Assembly: GCA_012295275.1 (NCBI GenBank)
Contig: CM022673.1
Location: 6,153,811 to 6,217,810 of the forward strand
Direction of reading: 5' to 3'
Origin: Chrysomallon squamiferum
Taxonomy: Eukaryota; Mollusca; Gastropoda; Neomphalida; Peltospiridae
Length of the DNA stretch: 64,000 bases
The translations under genes were made by a program, and so were the position numbers. Below, piece after piece: positions 40,901 to 52,000 of the stretch; position 1 is the first letter of the stretch; each line of letters starts with the position of its first letter. Below the pieces are notes generated by a model. The model saw only the letters and a program-made list of their open reading frames with translations. It was not told the origin of the DNA and made no database searches.

Positions 40901-43508
40901 ATAATAGTAATAAGGAAGTTATTACCTTCAACAGTAATAGTAGTATCACTAATAGTAATACTAGCAATGTTTATAGTAATAATAATAATATTAGGAATGT
41001 TTGTAGTAATAAAATTAATAGCAGTTAAAGTAATTGGTGTTACACTGACTGTTGAGTTGATTTAATAGATGATATAGAAAAAAGTACAAACTTGTGACAC
41101 CAAAATCTACAGTGCTGTAAACTCCTTTGAGTGTCCCACATCTTAGGTAGGAGTCAGCATCTCCATCAGTTGTGTACAAAACTTGAGTGGGACCCAAAAT
41201 ACTCTGTGCTTTTTCATGCAAGAAACTTAAATATTCGTAATCGCATGCAAAATAGCTTCCATACTCATTCTCGATCTGCAAGACAGAAATCGTAAGAAAA
41301 GCCATGCATCTATGAAAAATTCAGAAGCATGGGAATGTAAATACGGGATGGGTAACCAGGTAGTCAATGTAGTGAATAATTTTCTTCTTCCACAGATTAG
41401 AAGGCTGTTTTGCAAAATTGTGTGAAAAATATTTTTAACTCAAGGCATTTTTGCTTAAATGGCATACACCACCAGAACTGCTGGGGAAACTAATATCTGT
41501 ATGCTTGTCATATTCCAATTCCAATAACAGGTCAAAAAAGTGTGGTGAAATTCAGGTGTCTGCATTTTGTCTTTAATAATACAGTCAGTGTGTATGAATT
41601 GTTGCAACTTCACCTTTTCTGTTCCATTCTTTGACTGACACAATATCAGCAACTATAGCAGATTGATTTACTTAAGATGTTTGCTTTATTTATTTTTCAA
41701 TTTCTGTATGTGATGAGATTGTTTTCACTTTCATTCACTTCACTATGGCTATACTGAAAAACAAGGTTGCCACTTCTAATATAAATCTAAAGAAGAAGCA
41801 CTCATACATTAAGTACCTTATCCAACAAAAGAAAAGTGTTGTTTTCACACCTGTTAGTATGTAACTTTATCCGGGCAACCAATACTATGAATAAACTAAC
41901 AATCACAATACTGCAAACATGCAAAAAACTTATAGATATGCCACGAACCTACAGGAGCACATGAACTCACAGGTATACTATGGACCTAGGCTATAGGCAC
42001 ACCATAAATACTACTGTGAAAAATAACAAACCCTGCCATGAACCTAATCGCATACTTAGATACTACACATAGACATGCAGCAAAATATTAGTGGAAACCT
42101 AAAGGCATACCACATGCAAATACCTTGATACAAAATCATTTTTATACTAACAACTGAAGCCAAAATCAACTGTGCTGTATATTCCTTCAAGAGTCCCACA
42201 CTTGAGGTCACTATCAGAATCACCATCAGTTGTAAAGATAACAGTACTAGTACCAAGAACTCTCCTCACTTTGTGGTAAAGAAATCTTAAATAGTCATAA
42301 TCACAAGCATAATAGCTGCCATATTCATTTTCAATCTGAAAAAATTATATTGCATGATGCTAAACAATATGAAAAAAGAAATAAAAGAGAAATATATATG
42401 TATGTATATTTATATATATTGATATATAAAAGAAAGTTGAAACAATATAAAAATAAGAAAATATAAAATATAAAAACATATATATTTCATTTCATTTTAG
42501 AAAGCTTCTCATAGGAAAGGAAAGAGAATTAGGACAATTCAGAAATTTCATTCCAACCAATACACAAAGGATGAATATATGTTTTTCAAAGCATATAACT
42601 GATATAAAACTGTATTAAAGTTCATGGAAAATATTAATCATGCATGACCTATCCAATGACATTTACGAAGCATAATATACTATACTTCATTAGAAAACTG
42701 ACAGATTTAAATCGAAACAGAAATGGAATTCAAAGAAATTAAATAAAAAATAAAAAATAATAATGGTAATAACACCCTTCTACCAACAATGAAATAAAAT
42801 AAATCAAAACAGAAAAATAATTGCAATTAATCATATGTAAAAATAATAAAAACCAATGGAAAATATTTTATGCTACTTACTTGCACCATAATTATGGGTC
42901 CACCATTTTCATAGAGGTACGGTTTTAACTTTGGAAGTAAAACATCATACCATCTATCCACAGCTGACAAATAGGCTTAAACAGAAATCAGATTATTAGT
43001 GTCATTGGCAACTTTAGTCAAACATTTGATTATTTCAATTCTGAGAAATTCTTATTTGTTTTTCTGTAACAGCAGTGATTCTTTCAAGTGCATTTTACCC
43101 CTGACATGAATGAACGTGAGCACACAGCTATACACAAATATTTTTCATTAAAAAACTCCAGCCTATAAATGAAATATCAAAGCTGTGCATATTGGTAAAT
43201 ATACCTACTTGGATCTGAAGTTCTGACAACCATTTTTGGATTGATGTTTAACAACCAGGCTGGTAGACCTCCCTAGAAAACAAAGCTAATTAAACACTTA
43301 CGCCTCAGATTTATAATTTAAAATACAAATACATCATTTTATTTACAATAGAAAAAAAGAACAAAGTATTACCAAAAAGAAATTAATGTGTATTAGTATT
43401 ATTATTATGTTCTAAAAATAATTCATCAAAGTTAAATATGTAATAATTTGCAGTAATTTATATGAACTATGACAACCATAAAATCAGAAATTCTTATTAT
43501 CATTATTA

Positions 43509-43555
<47 letters not shown>

Positions 43556-45282
43556 TACCATCTTTAGAAATAGGAAATTTCTTTTCAGATATAAAACTTA
43601 CAAATTCCCACTCTCCACAAATGTAAGGACCTGATCGAAGTAAGACCACAAGACCAACTTCCTGGGCTAGCTGAAGAAACTTTTCAAGATCAGCCAGTCC
43701 TGTCCAGACATACTCCTCTGGATTAGGATTATGAATATTCCATGGAACGTAACTTGAAAATTGAGAAGATTTAAAAAAAAATTAAAAATTAAACAAAAAA
43801 CAGGTATTTTCTTTTATATATCATTTATATTATACTTGTCAGCAGTACTTTATTCTTTATTCTGATTTTCTTAATTTGTGTCAGATGAATGGTCTTTTGT
43901 ACAAGGACAAACTCTTATCAAAGAAATTAAGATCTTTTACAAGCTCTTCTTGTGGTCCAAAAAAAATAAAAATAAAAATAAAATGGACACTGGATAAAGA
44001 ATTTTATTTCAGGAAGTTACTGAATATGAATGTACTTTTTTCTAACTTACGTCTGTACTGCATTTAAACCAGCAATCCTCATCTTCTGCAGCCTGTCTTT
44101 CCAGTAGTATGGATGAACTCTGGCATAATGCAGACTGCCTGACACATAGCGGAATGGTTTGCCATCCTTCAGAAAGGTTGGTGCTGAGCTATCAATAGTA
44201 AAACTATGATTCTGATTCTGTATAAAGAGAACAGAAGAAAAAAAGAACAAAAATTACTAGTATTATTGTTGCTGGTACAACTATTGCTATGTTAAGAAAG
44301 ATTAGTACATAAAGAAGTTACTTAATAAGATATTTTTACTTCCTTGACCTTGTCTCTTTTATATAAATTATGTATTTTCAATGACCCATGATGACAGTAT
44401 AAAATCACTGAACAGAAAAGTAATTATTAATAAATATAAATTATTACATATGTATTTATATGAATCAAAAGACATTCAGTCCCAGAGCCAGATGAGTTAA
44501 CACCCATAAGTTTGAAGATATTTAAATAAAATTGACAAAAATATCATATTTCACAAGTGTCATTAAATCCACTCCAAATGTAGGCATTTTAAAATTTTCA
44601 AGAAAACGTCAACCTTAAGCCATAAAATCCTAATTTCAAGAGGTATCTTTATGAAATTTTATCAAATTTGCACAATCTGTTAAGTAAAGTGTTCTCTTTT
44701 TAATGACTTTAATAGTGGTAGATTTAACTTAATTAAATATTGTTTTGGGCCTATTTCAACTGATATATGAATGTGAGATCATGCCTGAGTAAGATCTGTT
44801 GTTCATGAATTGATATTTTTTCTATTATTTTGATGTTTACTCGTGAAGACGACCGTACAAAATTGTCGTTCCTGAGCGGTTACCTTTTTCGCTTCATTTT
44901 CATTTTTCTGATTTACAGTTACGTTTTTATTACAAATTCCCCTAACAAAATATTTGATCTCATTCTGGTTTTAAACATAAAGTAAATTAACGAAACATTT
45001 TGAGTTTGGGTAGTCGTCAATTTCTGAAGAAAACAAGTGGTAGCATGCGTCCCTAGCGGCGGTTAGCATGGCTACATTATGACTTAGTCAAATTAGTGAT
45101 AATGCTAAAGTATATTCAGTTTGGAATATGAAAATTATTAACAATTTCACAAACAGAAACAGCATCATTTGTTTTAAAAGGATATTTATGAATATTTATT
45201 TTAAATTTACCAAACAACACGAAATCGGAAATAACACAACTAAAATCAAGCCAAACAAATATCCGCCCCTAGGAAGATCCAT
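34921..45282 (-). CDS. GLB1: Lysosomal acid beta-galactosidase (GH35)
   Basis: Seventeen exon positions, all phase-checked: 45282-45211, 44217-44051, 43752-43602, 43272-43209, 42975-42881, then 42335-42152 or 41275-41092, 40667-40612, 40047-39926, 39240-39200, 39083-38968, 38699-38625, 38331-38242, 37766-37659, 37069-36935, 36565-36456, 35857-35737 and 35190-34921. The sum is 1,977 bp, 658 aa; human is 677. The enzyme removes terminal beta-galactose from GM1 ganglioside and keratan sulfate in lysosomes. Exon 1 encodes a signal peptide of about 24 residues. The TIM barrel follows: [43 protein letters not shown], acid/base Glu187 in IENEYGS, nucleophile Glu267 in [14 protein letters not shown], and [10 protein letters not shown]. 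The C-terminal beta domains include [10 protein letters not shown] and a Cys pair in MSCGNKIC. The duplicated exon 6 is the notable oddity. Confidence 0.96.
37861..37914. repeat. (GA)n microsatellite in a GLB1 intron
   Basis: About 27 GA units. Confidence 0.97.
41092..41275 (-). other. GLB1: GLB1 alternative exon 6, 3' copy (184 bp)
   Basis: Acceptor TTGCAG, start ATC GAG AAT GAG, end GTC ACA A|GTTTGT. It encodes [19 protein letters not shown], then [18 protein letters not shown] and YSTVDFGVT. Length and phases equal those of the 5' copy (codon A+AT = Asn at the junction). By eye, about 40 of 61 residues are identical between copies. Differences cluster in the segment after YL-FL and around TTDGD. 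No stop or frameshift; both catalytic and Cys residues are kept, so it does not look like a pseudo-exon. Confidence 0.92.
41925..42115. repeat. Degenerate minisatellite in the intron between the two GLB1 exon-6 copies
   Basis: Several imperfect copies of a block like GAACCTACAGGCACACCAT occur here (for example near 41947, 41985 and 42035). The rest of this 876-bp intron (41276-42151) is less AT-rich than most introns of the gene and holds no coding exon I can see. Confidence 0.45.
42152..42335 (-). other. GLB1: GLB1 alternative exon 6, 5' copy (184 bp)
   Basis: Acceptor TTTTTTCAG, start ATT GAA AAT GAA, end TTC AGT T|GTTAGT. It encodes [19 protein letters not shown], then [18 protein letters not shown] and YSTVDFGFS. 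The catalytic acid/base Glu, its neighbouring Asn and two Cys (ACD and KCG, likely a disulfide) are intact. Exon 5 ends in phase 0 and exon 7 needs one leftover base, so this copy fits both neighbours (codon T+AT = Tyr). It resembles the human sequence slightly more in YLRFL and LKCG. Confidence 0.92.
43494..43556. repeat. (ATT)n microsatellite in a GLB1 intron
   Basis: About 20 ATT units, starting as ATT/ATC. Confidence 0.95.
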
Positions 45283-45315
45283 TTTCACTTAAGTGACTTT
45301 CGTTCTTTTCATGGA

Positions 45316-45336
45316 TCACATGATAGGTCACATGAT
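45316..45336. promoter_or_regulatory. Paired TCACATGAT motifs in the GLB1 promoter
   Basis: TCACATGAT occurs at 45316-45324 and again at 45328-45336, 34 and 46 bp upstream of the GLB1 start codon. TCACATGA is the M-box form of E-box bound by MiT/TFE factors and differs by one base from the core of the CLEAR element (GTCACGTGAC) of lysosomal genes. Motif presence is direct; regulation is inferred. Confidence 0.55.
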
Positions 45337-45984
45337 ATGACTTATCTGCGTCCTTGTTTTCCTCCTTATTTTCTTTCTGATTTCTCCTGTTAAAAATATT
45401 CAAGCTGGTGCTTTTTTATTCTTTCTTTCTTGTGTGTGTGTGTGTATGTGTGATTATTATTGTAAAAAAACAACAACAAAAAAAACACAACATCTTACTG
45501 CAGTTATAAGCAAAATTATTTTTATAAATAAAAAAATAAAAAATATAAATTATGAGGGAAATAAACATAGTAAATTTCTTTCCTTTTATTATTATTTAAG
45601 TTCGTTAAAATGTTAAATACATATTAATTATATAAACATCTACTTATATCGTTTATTTATAGGCTATACATTATGAAATTAATATTATGATGAACATAAT
45701 AATAATAATAATAATAATAATAGCAATTAATTTAGACCGTGATCAATGCTTTTAAAGTTAATTTTGAGTTGATATAATAATAATAAAATTAATAATGATG
45801 ATGATAATTATAGTGACGTACGTAACTGAACGAGACAATCCACCCTTTACTCGGAATATCTCGCAACGTTTCGTTTGTGATATCAAAAGTATTCGAAAAT
45901 CAAATTGTGGGGGAAAAAAAGAAAGAAAAGAAGAAATAATAAATAAATAAATAATAGCTGTTTTTCATTGGCGACAGCACAAGA

Positions 45985-46110
45985 CATATGACGTCATCAG
46001 TGGCAACCAGATTTGACTTGATATAAGGAAGACTGAAATTTGTCAACAAAAACACGACAAAACATGAGCAGAAATTTAAATTCATCAGATTTTTCACAGA
46101 AGCTTGAACG
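45985..46110 (+). promoter_or_regulatory. CRE/CCAAT-type promoter with candidate first coding exon
   Basis: An inverted CCAAT (CATTGG, near 45967) and a full CRE palindrome (TGACGTCA, near 45990) precede an ATG at 46064. It reads MSRNLNSSDFSQKLE and reaches a good donor, GAA C|GTGAGT, at about 46110. I cannot find its next exon with confidence. It may be the first exon of an unrecognised plus-strand gene or a leader exon of CPVL: spliced to the acceptor at 49082 it would close as a short upstream ORF (C+TT TAA). Confidence 0.35.
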
Positions 46111-47265
46111 TGAGTATGTTTAACATATCTCTTTAAAGAAGAAGAAGAAGAAGAAAATAATATAGAAAATAATAAATGGATGTTATTAAATATAGTTTTA
46201 TTACTGAACGAGAAGTATCCAAGGACATTTAATTTTAAGATAAAGACTAAGTTTTTAGGGGCAGTCAATTGAAAATAAGCAGTTGTAAAAAACATCTTTG
46301 TCGGCGCGTACACATTCTTAATTTTTCATAATTATATCTTTTACTAATAAAAACCATAAAACCCCAACACATTTAGATATATTTTTGTGGTGTATATTTT
46401 GCATCTAGCAAAATGCGTAAGGAATGATGTAATTTATTAATAATGACCATTAGGCAACTAAATATTAATGAATTAATGAATGAATTATTATTATTATTTG
46501 TTTTGTTTTGTTTAAGAAGGTATGGGGAAAGGAGTAGAAACACTGAAATATTTAGTGTAATTATTAAATTAAGAATAAGAAAAATACAACAATGAATAAG
46601 TATTAGCATCAACAACGAAAACAACAACAACAACAATAATAACGAAACAAACAAATAAATAATTACAAAAAAAAAATAATATAAAATAAAAAATAAATAA
46701 TATTGAAAAAACAACAATAAATTAATATAAAATATAATATGAATATGTAGAAAAAAGAATCTAAAAACTAATAAAAAATCACGACAGAAGAATTAAGAAC
46801 AAAAAGCTAAATGATGATAATAATAACAAATAAGAAAAAAGATGAATATAGAAAAAACGAGTTGATTATATATATATATACATGATGACTCATAACTAAC
46901 TACTCGGTGCATTACTGATCTCTAATTTTATAATAAAGGAAAATAAATAAAACACTTTAATTTAACAAACATCAACAGGAATTATAAATACAAATTCCAA
47001 ATACAAGCAAATGGATACTGAAAAGTTCATGTACTTTTTAATGCATAAAAAGGTCATGTCATGGCCACTTTAAGCTGTGATATGCTTATCAATTCACTGT
47101 ATAGTTAAGGCAAGATTTGATTAATAATACCTGAAACCAACTACATTCTTAAAATCATAACAGCTACGGTTTGATATTGCCACGCAAATTTTCACACATG
47201 CGCACTTTGAAAAGGATGTGAAACTGACACTAGCACTAGCAGACGATCGCCGAAGCCTGACCTAG

Positions 47266-47451
47266 CACGTGTGAATGAAATGTCATGTGATTTATTTGGT
47301 TTAGATTTTAATCATCAATGAAGATAATTTGAGGTTGCTATTATTAGTATATTTGTTTTTGGAACTTACAAAAAGTGAAAAGTGAAACTGACAAAACTGC
47401 TTTCTCCTTGGAAGAGTCATCTTTGACAAACAATTATTTCGAGACTAGGAG
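47266..47451 (+). promoter_or_regulatory. CPVL: Candidate CPVL promoter with E-box/M-box and 5' leader exon
   Basis: CACGTG (47266-47271) and GTCATGTGA (47282-47290, reverse complement TCACATGAC) lie close together and match MiT/TFE-type sites. About 160 bp downstream is a good donor, GGAG|GTTAGT, ending a possible leader exon at 47451. CPVL needs a non-coding first exon because its ATG exon starts at a splice acceptor (49081/49082). The pairing of this leader with CPVL is inferred. Confidence 0.4.
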
Positions 47452-49093
47452 GTTAGTTTTTAACTTTGGAAATTATTAATATGTTTTTTGAAAAGTTTGA
47501 TTCAGGTAAAAATTTAGTTAGGAGACGTGTTCTGTATCAGGTTTGGTAATATGAACAACCATTCACATATTTGTTAGTGTAAACCAGAAAAAAAAATAAA
47601 ATAAATGAATAGTAAAATTGTTGATTTTGGAAGTTTAACAATCCGATGTGTGGGTTTCCGAGGCCTCATGGGAATTTCCTTCCGAAGTCAAAGATGCTGG
47701 TGTCAGACGCCGTCAAGCGTTTACAAGCTTTTACAAGCTTTTAAACATATACTCCTTCACAATGCAGTCAATTCTACATGGATTATTGCAAGTAATTTGA
47801 ATAACACACATTTGTATATCACACATAATCAGTGCCTCGTACGCTACTTCGCCAAAACTCCATAGCAGATACTCAGATACGACTGTTTACATTGTTCTAA
47901 AACAGTATTTGAAACCATCATAATTATGTTTTATATTATTTATTTCCATTTTCAATGCATTAGAAAGCAAACTAATTATCAGTTATTTGGATGATTGCCC
48001 TGATACATTCTTTACAAAATGTTAATTTTATTTTTTTAAAGATCCGTCAACCGGCCGTATAAAATAATAGGTTCAAAATTATTTTTTCCGTCTTTTTCTT
48101 TAAAACAAAAGCATTTATCTAATGAAACCTGTACAATTACATATCAAAGCAATGAATTTCCTATTTGAATTTTAAAAAAATTGTTGGTCCATGTTATTTT
48201 TATGTAAAGGCGTAATAAGTTTAATTCCATTATTTTTATGTGCTATTTAGTTAGTTAAAACATAAGCGAATGGGCTTCAGAACTTATAGAAAATTAAAAT
48301 TCAATATCATAATGATAATCATTTGTCTATTTCTGATACCAGCACTACACCTCTTGTAAATAAATAGAATACTACTTTGAGGAAACTACATTGTGTCAAC
48401 ATACCAACTCTCAATTGGATTAAAATTATTTATTTTGTATGAAATGTACAGACGTTTCTTTAAACCTTATTTATTTATTGAAATAATAAAGCCTCTGAAA
48501 CAAACAATTTGTTGGCCTTATTTGTATGACCAGCAGGAAACACATGGTGCATATGATAATGAATAGTCACATGTTTATTTTCTGATTTACATTTAATGTG
48601 TTTTATTTTTTTCTTTCTGTGTGTTTTTGTATTGTCATACCAACAACTATTGTATGGTTTGTTATTGATTTAAAGGTATTTTAAACTGCAAGGATAAATT
48701 TTAATACAGATTGTTTTGTTTAAGGGTTTATAATGGAAAAGTAATAATGTTAACTTCAGAATAATTTACTCCAAAATTTATAGAGTAACATATGAAAAGT
48801 TTCATTATATTTTGGGACAAATGAAGAAATTGTATAGTAAATTCTTATTACTATAATTTATATTTTTAAATACATCTTTTTTACATCTGAAAAATAATAT
48901 ATTGTACATTTAAATTATATTGTAACATTTCAAAAATATTTTTCTTTTCCTTAAATATCTTTTTGTTTATGGAATCATTTAGATGCTAAGATTCACCATT
49001 TTATTTAGTAATCATTTTCTTTTATGTGTGTTTTTAAATCTGAATAGTATATCATTAAGCATTATCTGTTTTATTTTGCAGTTTAAAACAACA

Positions 49094-52000
49094 ATGATAT
49101 CAAAGATTCTATGTCTGGCAGTGATGTCTGCTCTATATTTTGAAGTTGGTGAGGGTAGAAATGCTTTCAGACTTATGTTTCCTGAAAAATACCCAGAGAT
49201 GTTACAAAGTGGAATTGATCCTGGGGAACCATTATTTCTCACCCCATTAATTGAAAAAGGAGAAATTAAAAAAGGTTAGTGTCACAAGGTATAAAATTTT
49301 CTTTATCAGATATTAAATAATATTAAATAATATTAATTTAAATAATGTTTTTTTTTTGTTCAGTTTCAAAACATTTGTTCTTTTATCAATCTAACCATTC
49401 ATTTGTTTGTTCATTCTACCTTTAATTTAGATTACCTTGTATTTTATGTATTATTGTATTATTTGGATATATAATTTTATAAACTATTAAATCATAATTT
49501 GTTGTTTTGTTTTAGCACGATATTTATCAATGAATCATCTGCCTATAGATATTAGAGGATATTCTGGATTTTTCACTGTAAATAAGACAACCAACAGCAA
49601 TATGTTTTTCTGGTTTTTTCCTTCCCAGGTATTAACATAATATTGAGATTTGCTTGCATGTGATTTTTGTTTTATAAATTTGGTTTCTTTCCTGATTGAA
49701 CACTAATTAAAAGCATCAGAATGGAAATAAGAGCATTTTTTTTTCCAAAACAAAAATAATTTAAAGAAAAAGATAAACAAATAATAATTATAAAAATATA
49801 TATATATATATTAGTAATATTAATATTATATATATATACATTTATTTAGACTCACCCAGTCAATGCACCTGTCTTGCTATGGCTGCAAGGAGGTCCTGGT
49901 GGATCCTCATTGTTCGGTCTGTTTGTGGAAAATGGACCACTAGGTGTTGATGCAAATGCAGAGAGTGAGTATAGGTCTTTTTAAAAAAAAAAGATTAACC
50001 AATTTAATATTATTTTAACATGAAAACAGAAAATTTCAGCAACTTGAAGGTTGACTTTTCAATAATTTTCAGACAGTACACAGTTAATAGTTAGATTCAA
50101 GTAAACAATAAAAATTAATAGTTGTATCAGGGGCTAGGAGGTGCAACTAAGATTAAATTGTTTTTCATAAAACAGAAGGGTTAACTATTAATTATTCCTT
50201 ATTTAATTTTTTTTTCTCTTCTTTTTATTCTGCAGCATATCACAGAAATATTACTTGGAATTCCAAATACTCTATGCTGTATATTGATAATCCAGTTAGT
50301 ATTATTTTTTTCTTCAAAAGACAAATGGTTGGCCCAAACTTAGCTACATGGTCCTGTAAAAAAACACCAAAGACAGTAAAAATAAAATACCAACAAAATT
50401 AATTCAGTTAAGGATGTTTGTACTTTATAATTCATATAATGATTATGGATTTTCAAGCATTTATACTTTGGAAACAATAATTTTTATAAAAAATTTCATT
50501 CAGTGAATGTTGAATAAATTATAAGTTAGGTAATACTTATCTTGCAGATATGAAAAAAAGAAAGAAAAATTTGTATATTATGTTTTTGACTTTGTTAATT
50601 TATGTAGGTTGGAACTGGATTTAGTTTTACTGAAAAGGATTCAGGTTATGTGACTAATGAAGATGAAGTTGCAAGAGATCTGTACAGGTACATTTAATGC
50701 TATATAGAAATGACTTTAGTACATTTTATATACATCATTGTTATTATGTTTCTTTCTGTTTGCAAGTCTTTTCTAATAGTAAATCATAATAGTAAAAACT
50801 TGCAGGTACACACAGGAACTGGAATTTCCCTCTTTTTAATGATGACAGTTGTAAAGAGAAATGTTAAAATACATTAACATATTAGTCTTTTTGCAGTTTC
50901 ATTATTTTTTAGTAAAAAAATGGTTTTATTAGTTAACATACATACACACTCAAATATACATATTAAATAAATAAATAAATAAATAAAAACGTGAAATTTT
51001 AAGATTTTAATTATTTTTCAGTTGTCTGACTCAGTTTTTTACAGTATTTTCTGACTACAGGAAAAATGATTTTTACATTACAGGAGAGGTAAATAATATA
51101 TTTTAAAAATATCCAGTATATTCTGAAATAATACACTGCAGCTTTCAGATGTATTAATATTAGTTTAAAATTGATATACAAGTACTTTTGTCAGCTTATA
51201 TTAACTTAAATGCAGATCAGTAATTTCAGGATTATTGTTGGTGCTTTTTTTTAATGTTATTGCCTATTCAAGTTTATCAGAGACCTAGACATTTGTTTAA
51301 GTCTTACTTTAGATACGGGTTTTTGTACCAACATTGAAATTATAAGACAGACACTAAGAGTTGTTAATCTCTTTATATTACTAATATATGTTAGGGAATT
51401 TTTGCTTTCAGTCGTATGCTGGCAAGTATGTGCCTGCCATATCTTACAAAATCCACAAAGAGAATCCTACAGCAAAGGTTAAAATAAACTACAAAGGAAT
51501 GGCTATAGGAGATGGGCTTTGTGATCCTGTAACAGTGAGTAAAATTACACATACGAACATGCATGCATGTGCACTGGCACAAGCACACATACAAGCACAA
51601 ATATGTAGATATGCATATAACATTATCTCAGCATTTTGATATGATTAGTTTTATTATTACTTATTATAAGCATTCTTTTTATTTTTTTCCAGATGATGTC
51701 CAAATATGCAAACTTTATGTTCAGTATAGGTGTTTTGGATGAAAACGAGAGAGATTATTTCCAAAAGGAATCTGATTTGGCAGTGGCTGAAATTAAAGCA
51801 GGACATTATATGGCTGCTTTCAAGGTAAACATTTATTGTTAATAATGGTTTTTCATAATGAACTCTAAGTGATAAAAGCTAAATGTAAAAAACTAATAAT
51901 TCGAACTGTAATTTTTTATCATGAATCTTGTTAAAATCATTAATTTTATTTTTATCATTAATTGTAATTTGTTGTTTTTTTCAGCAGTTTTATTAGTGTT

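Noticed and set aside
41455-41652. 65-residue frame in the GLB1 intron, considered as a third exon-6 copy
   Set aside because: No similarity to the exon-6 segment and no matching splice sites.
41092-42335. GLB1 exon duplication as an assembly artefact or pseudo-exon
   Set aside because: About one third of residues differ while length, phases, splice sites and key residues are all kept; an artefact would be near identical and a dead copy would carry breaks.
45900-46717. Two minus-strand frames of 114-137 residues
   Set aside because: AT-rich low-complexity, hydrophobic residues from TTA/TTT codons, and overlap a CRE/CCAAT promoter on the other strand.
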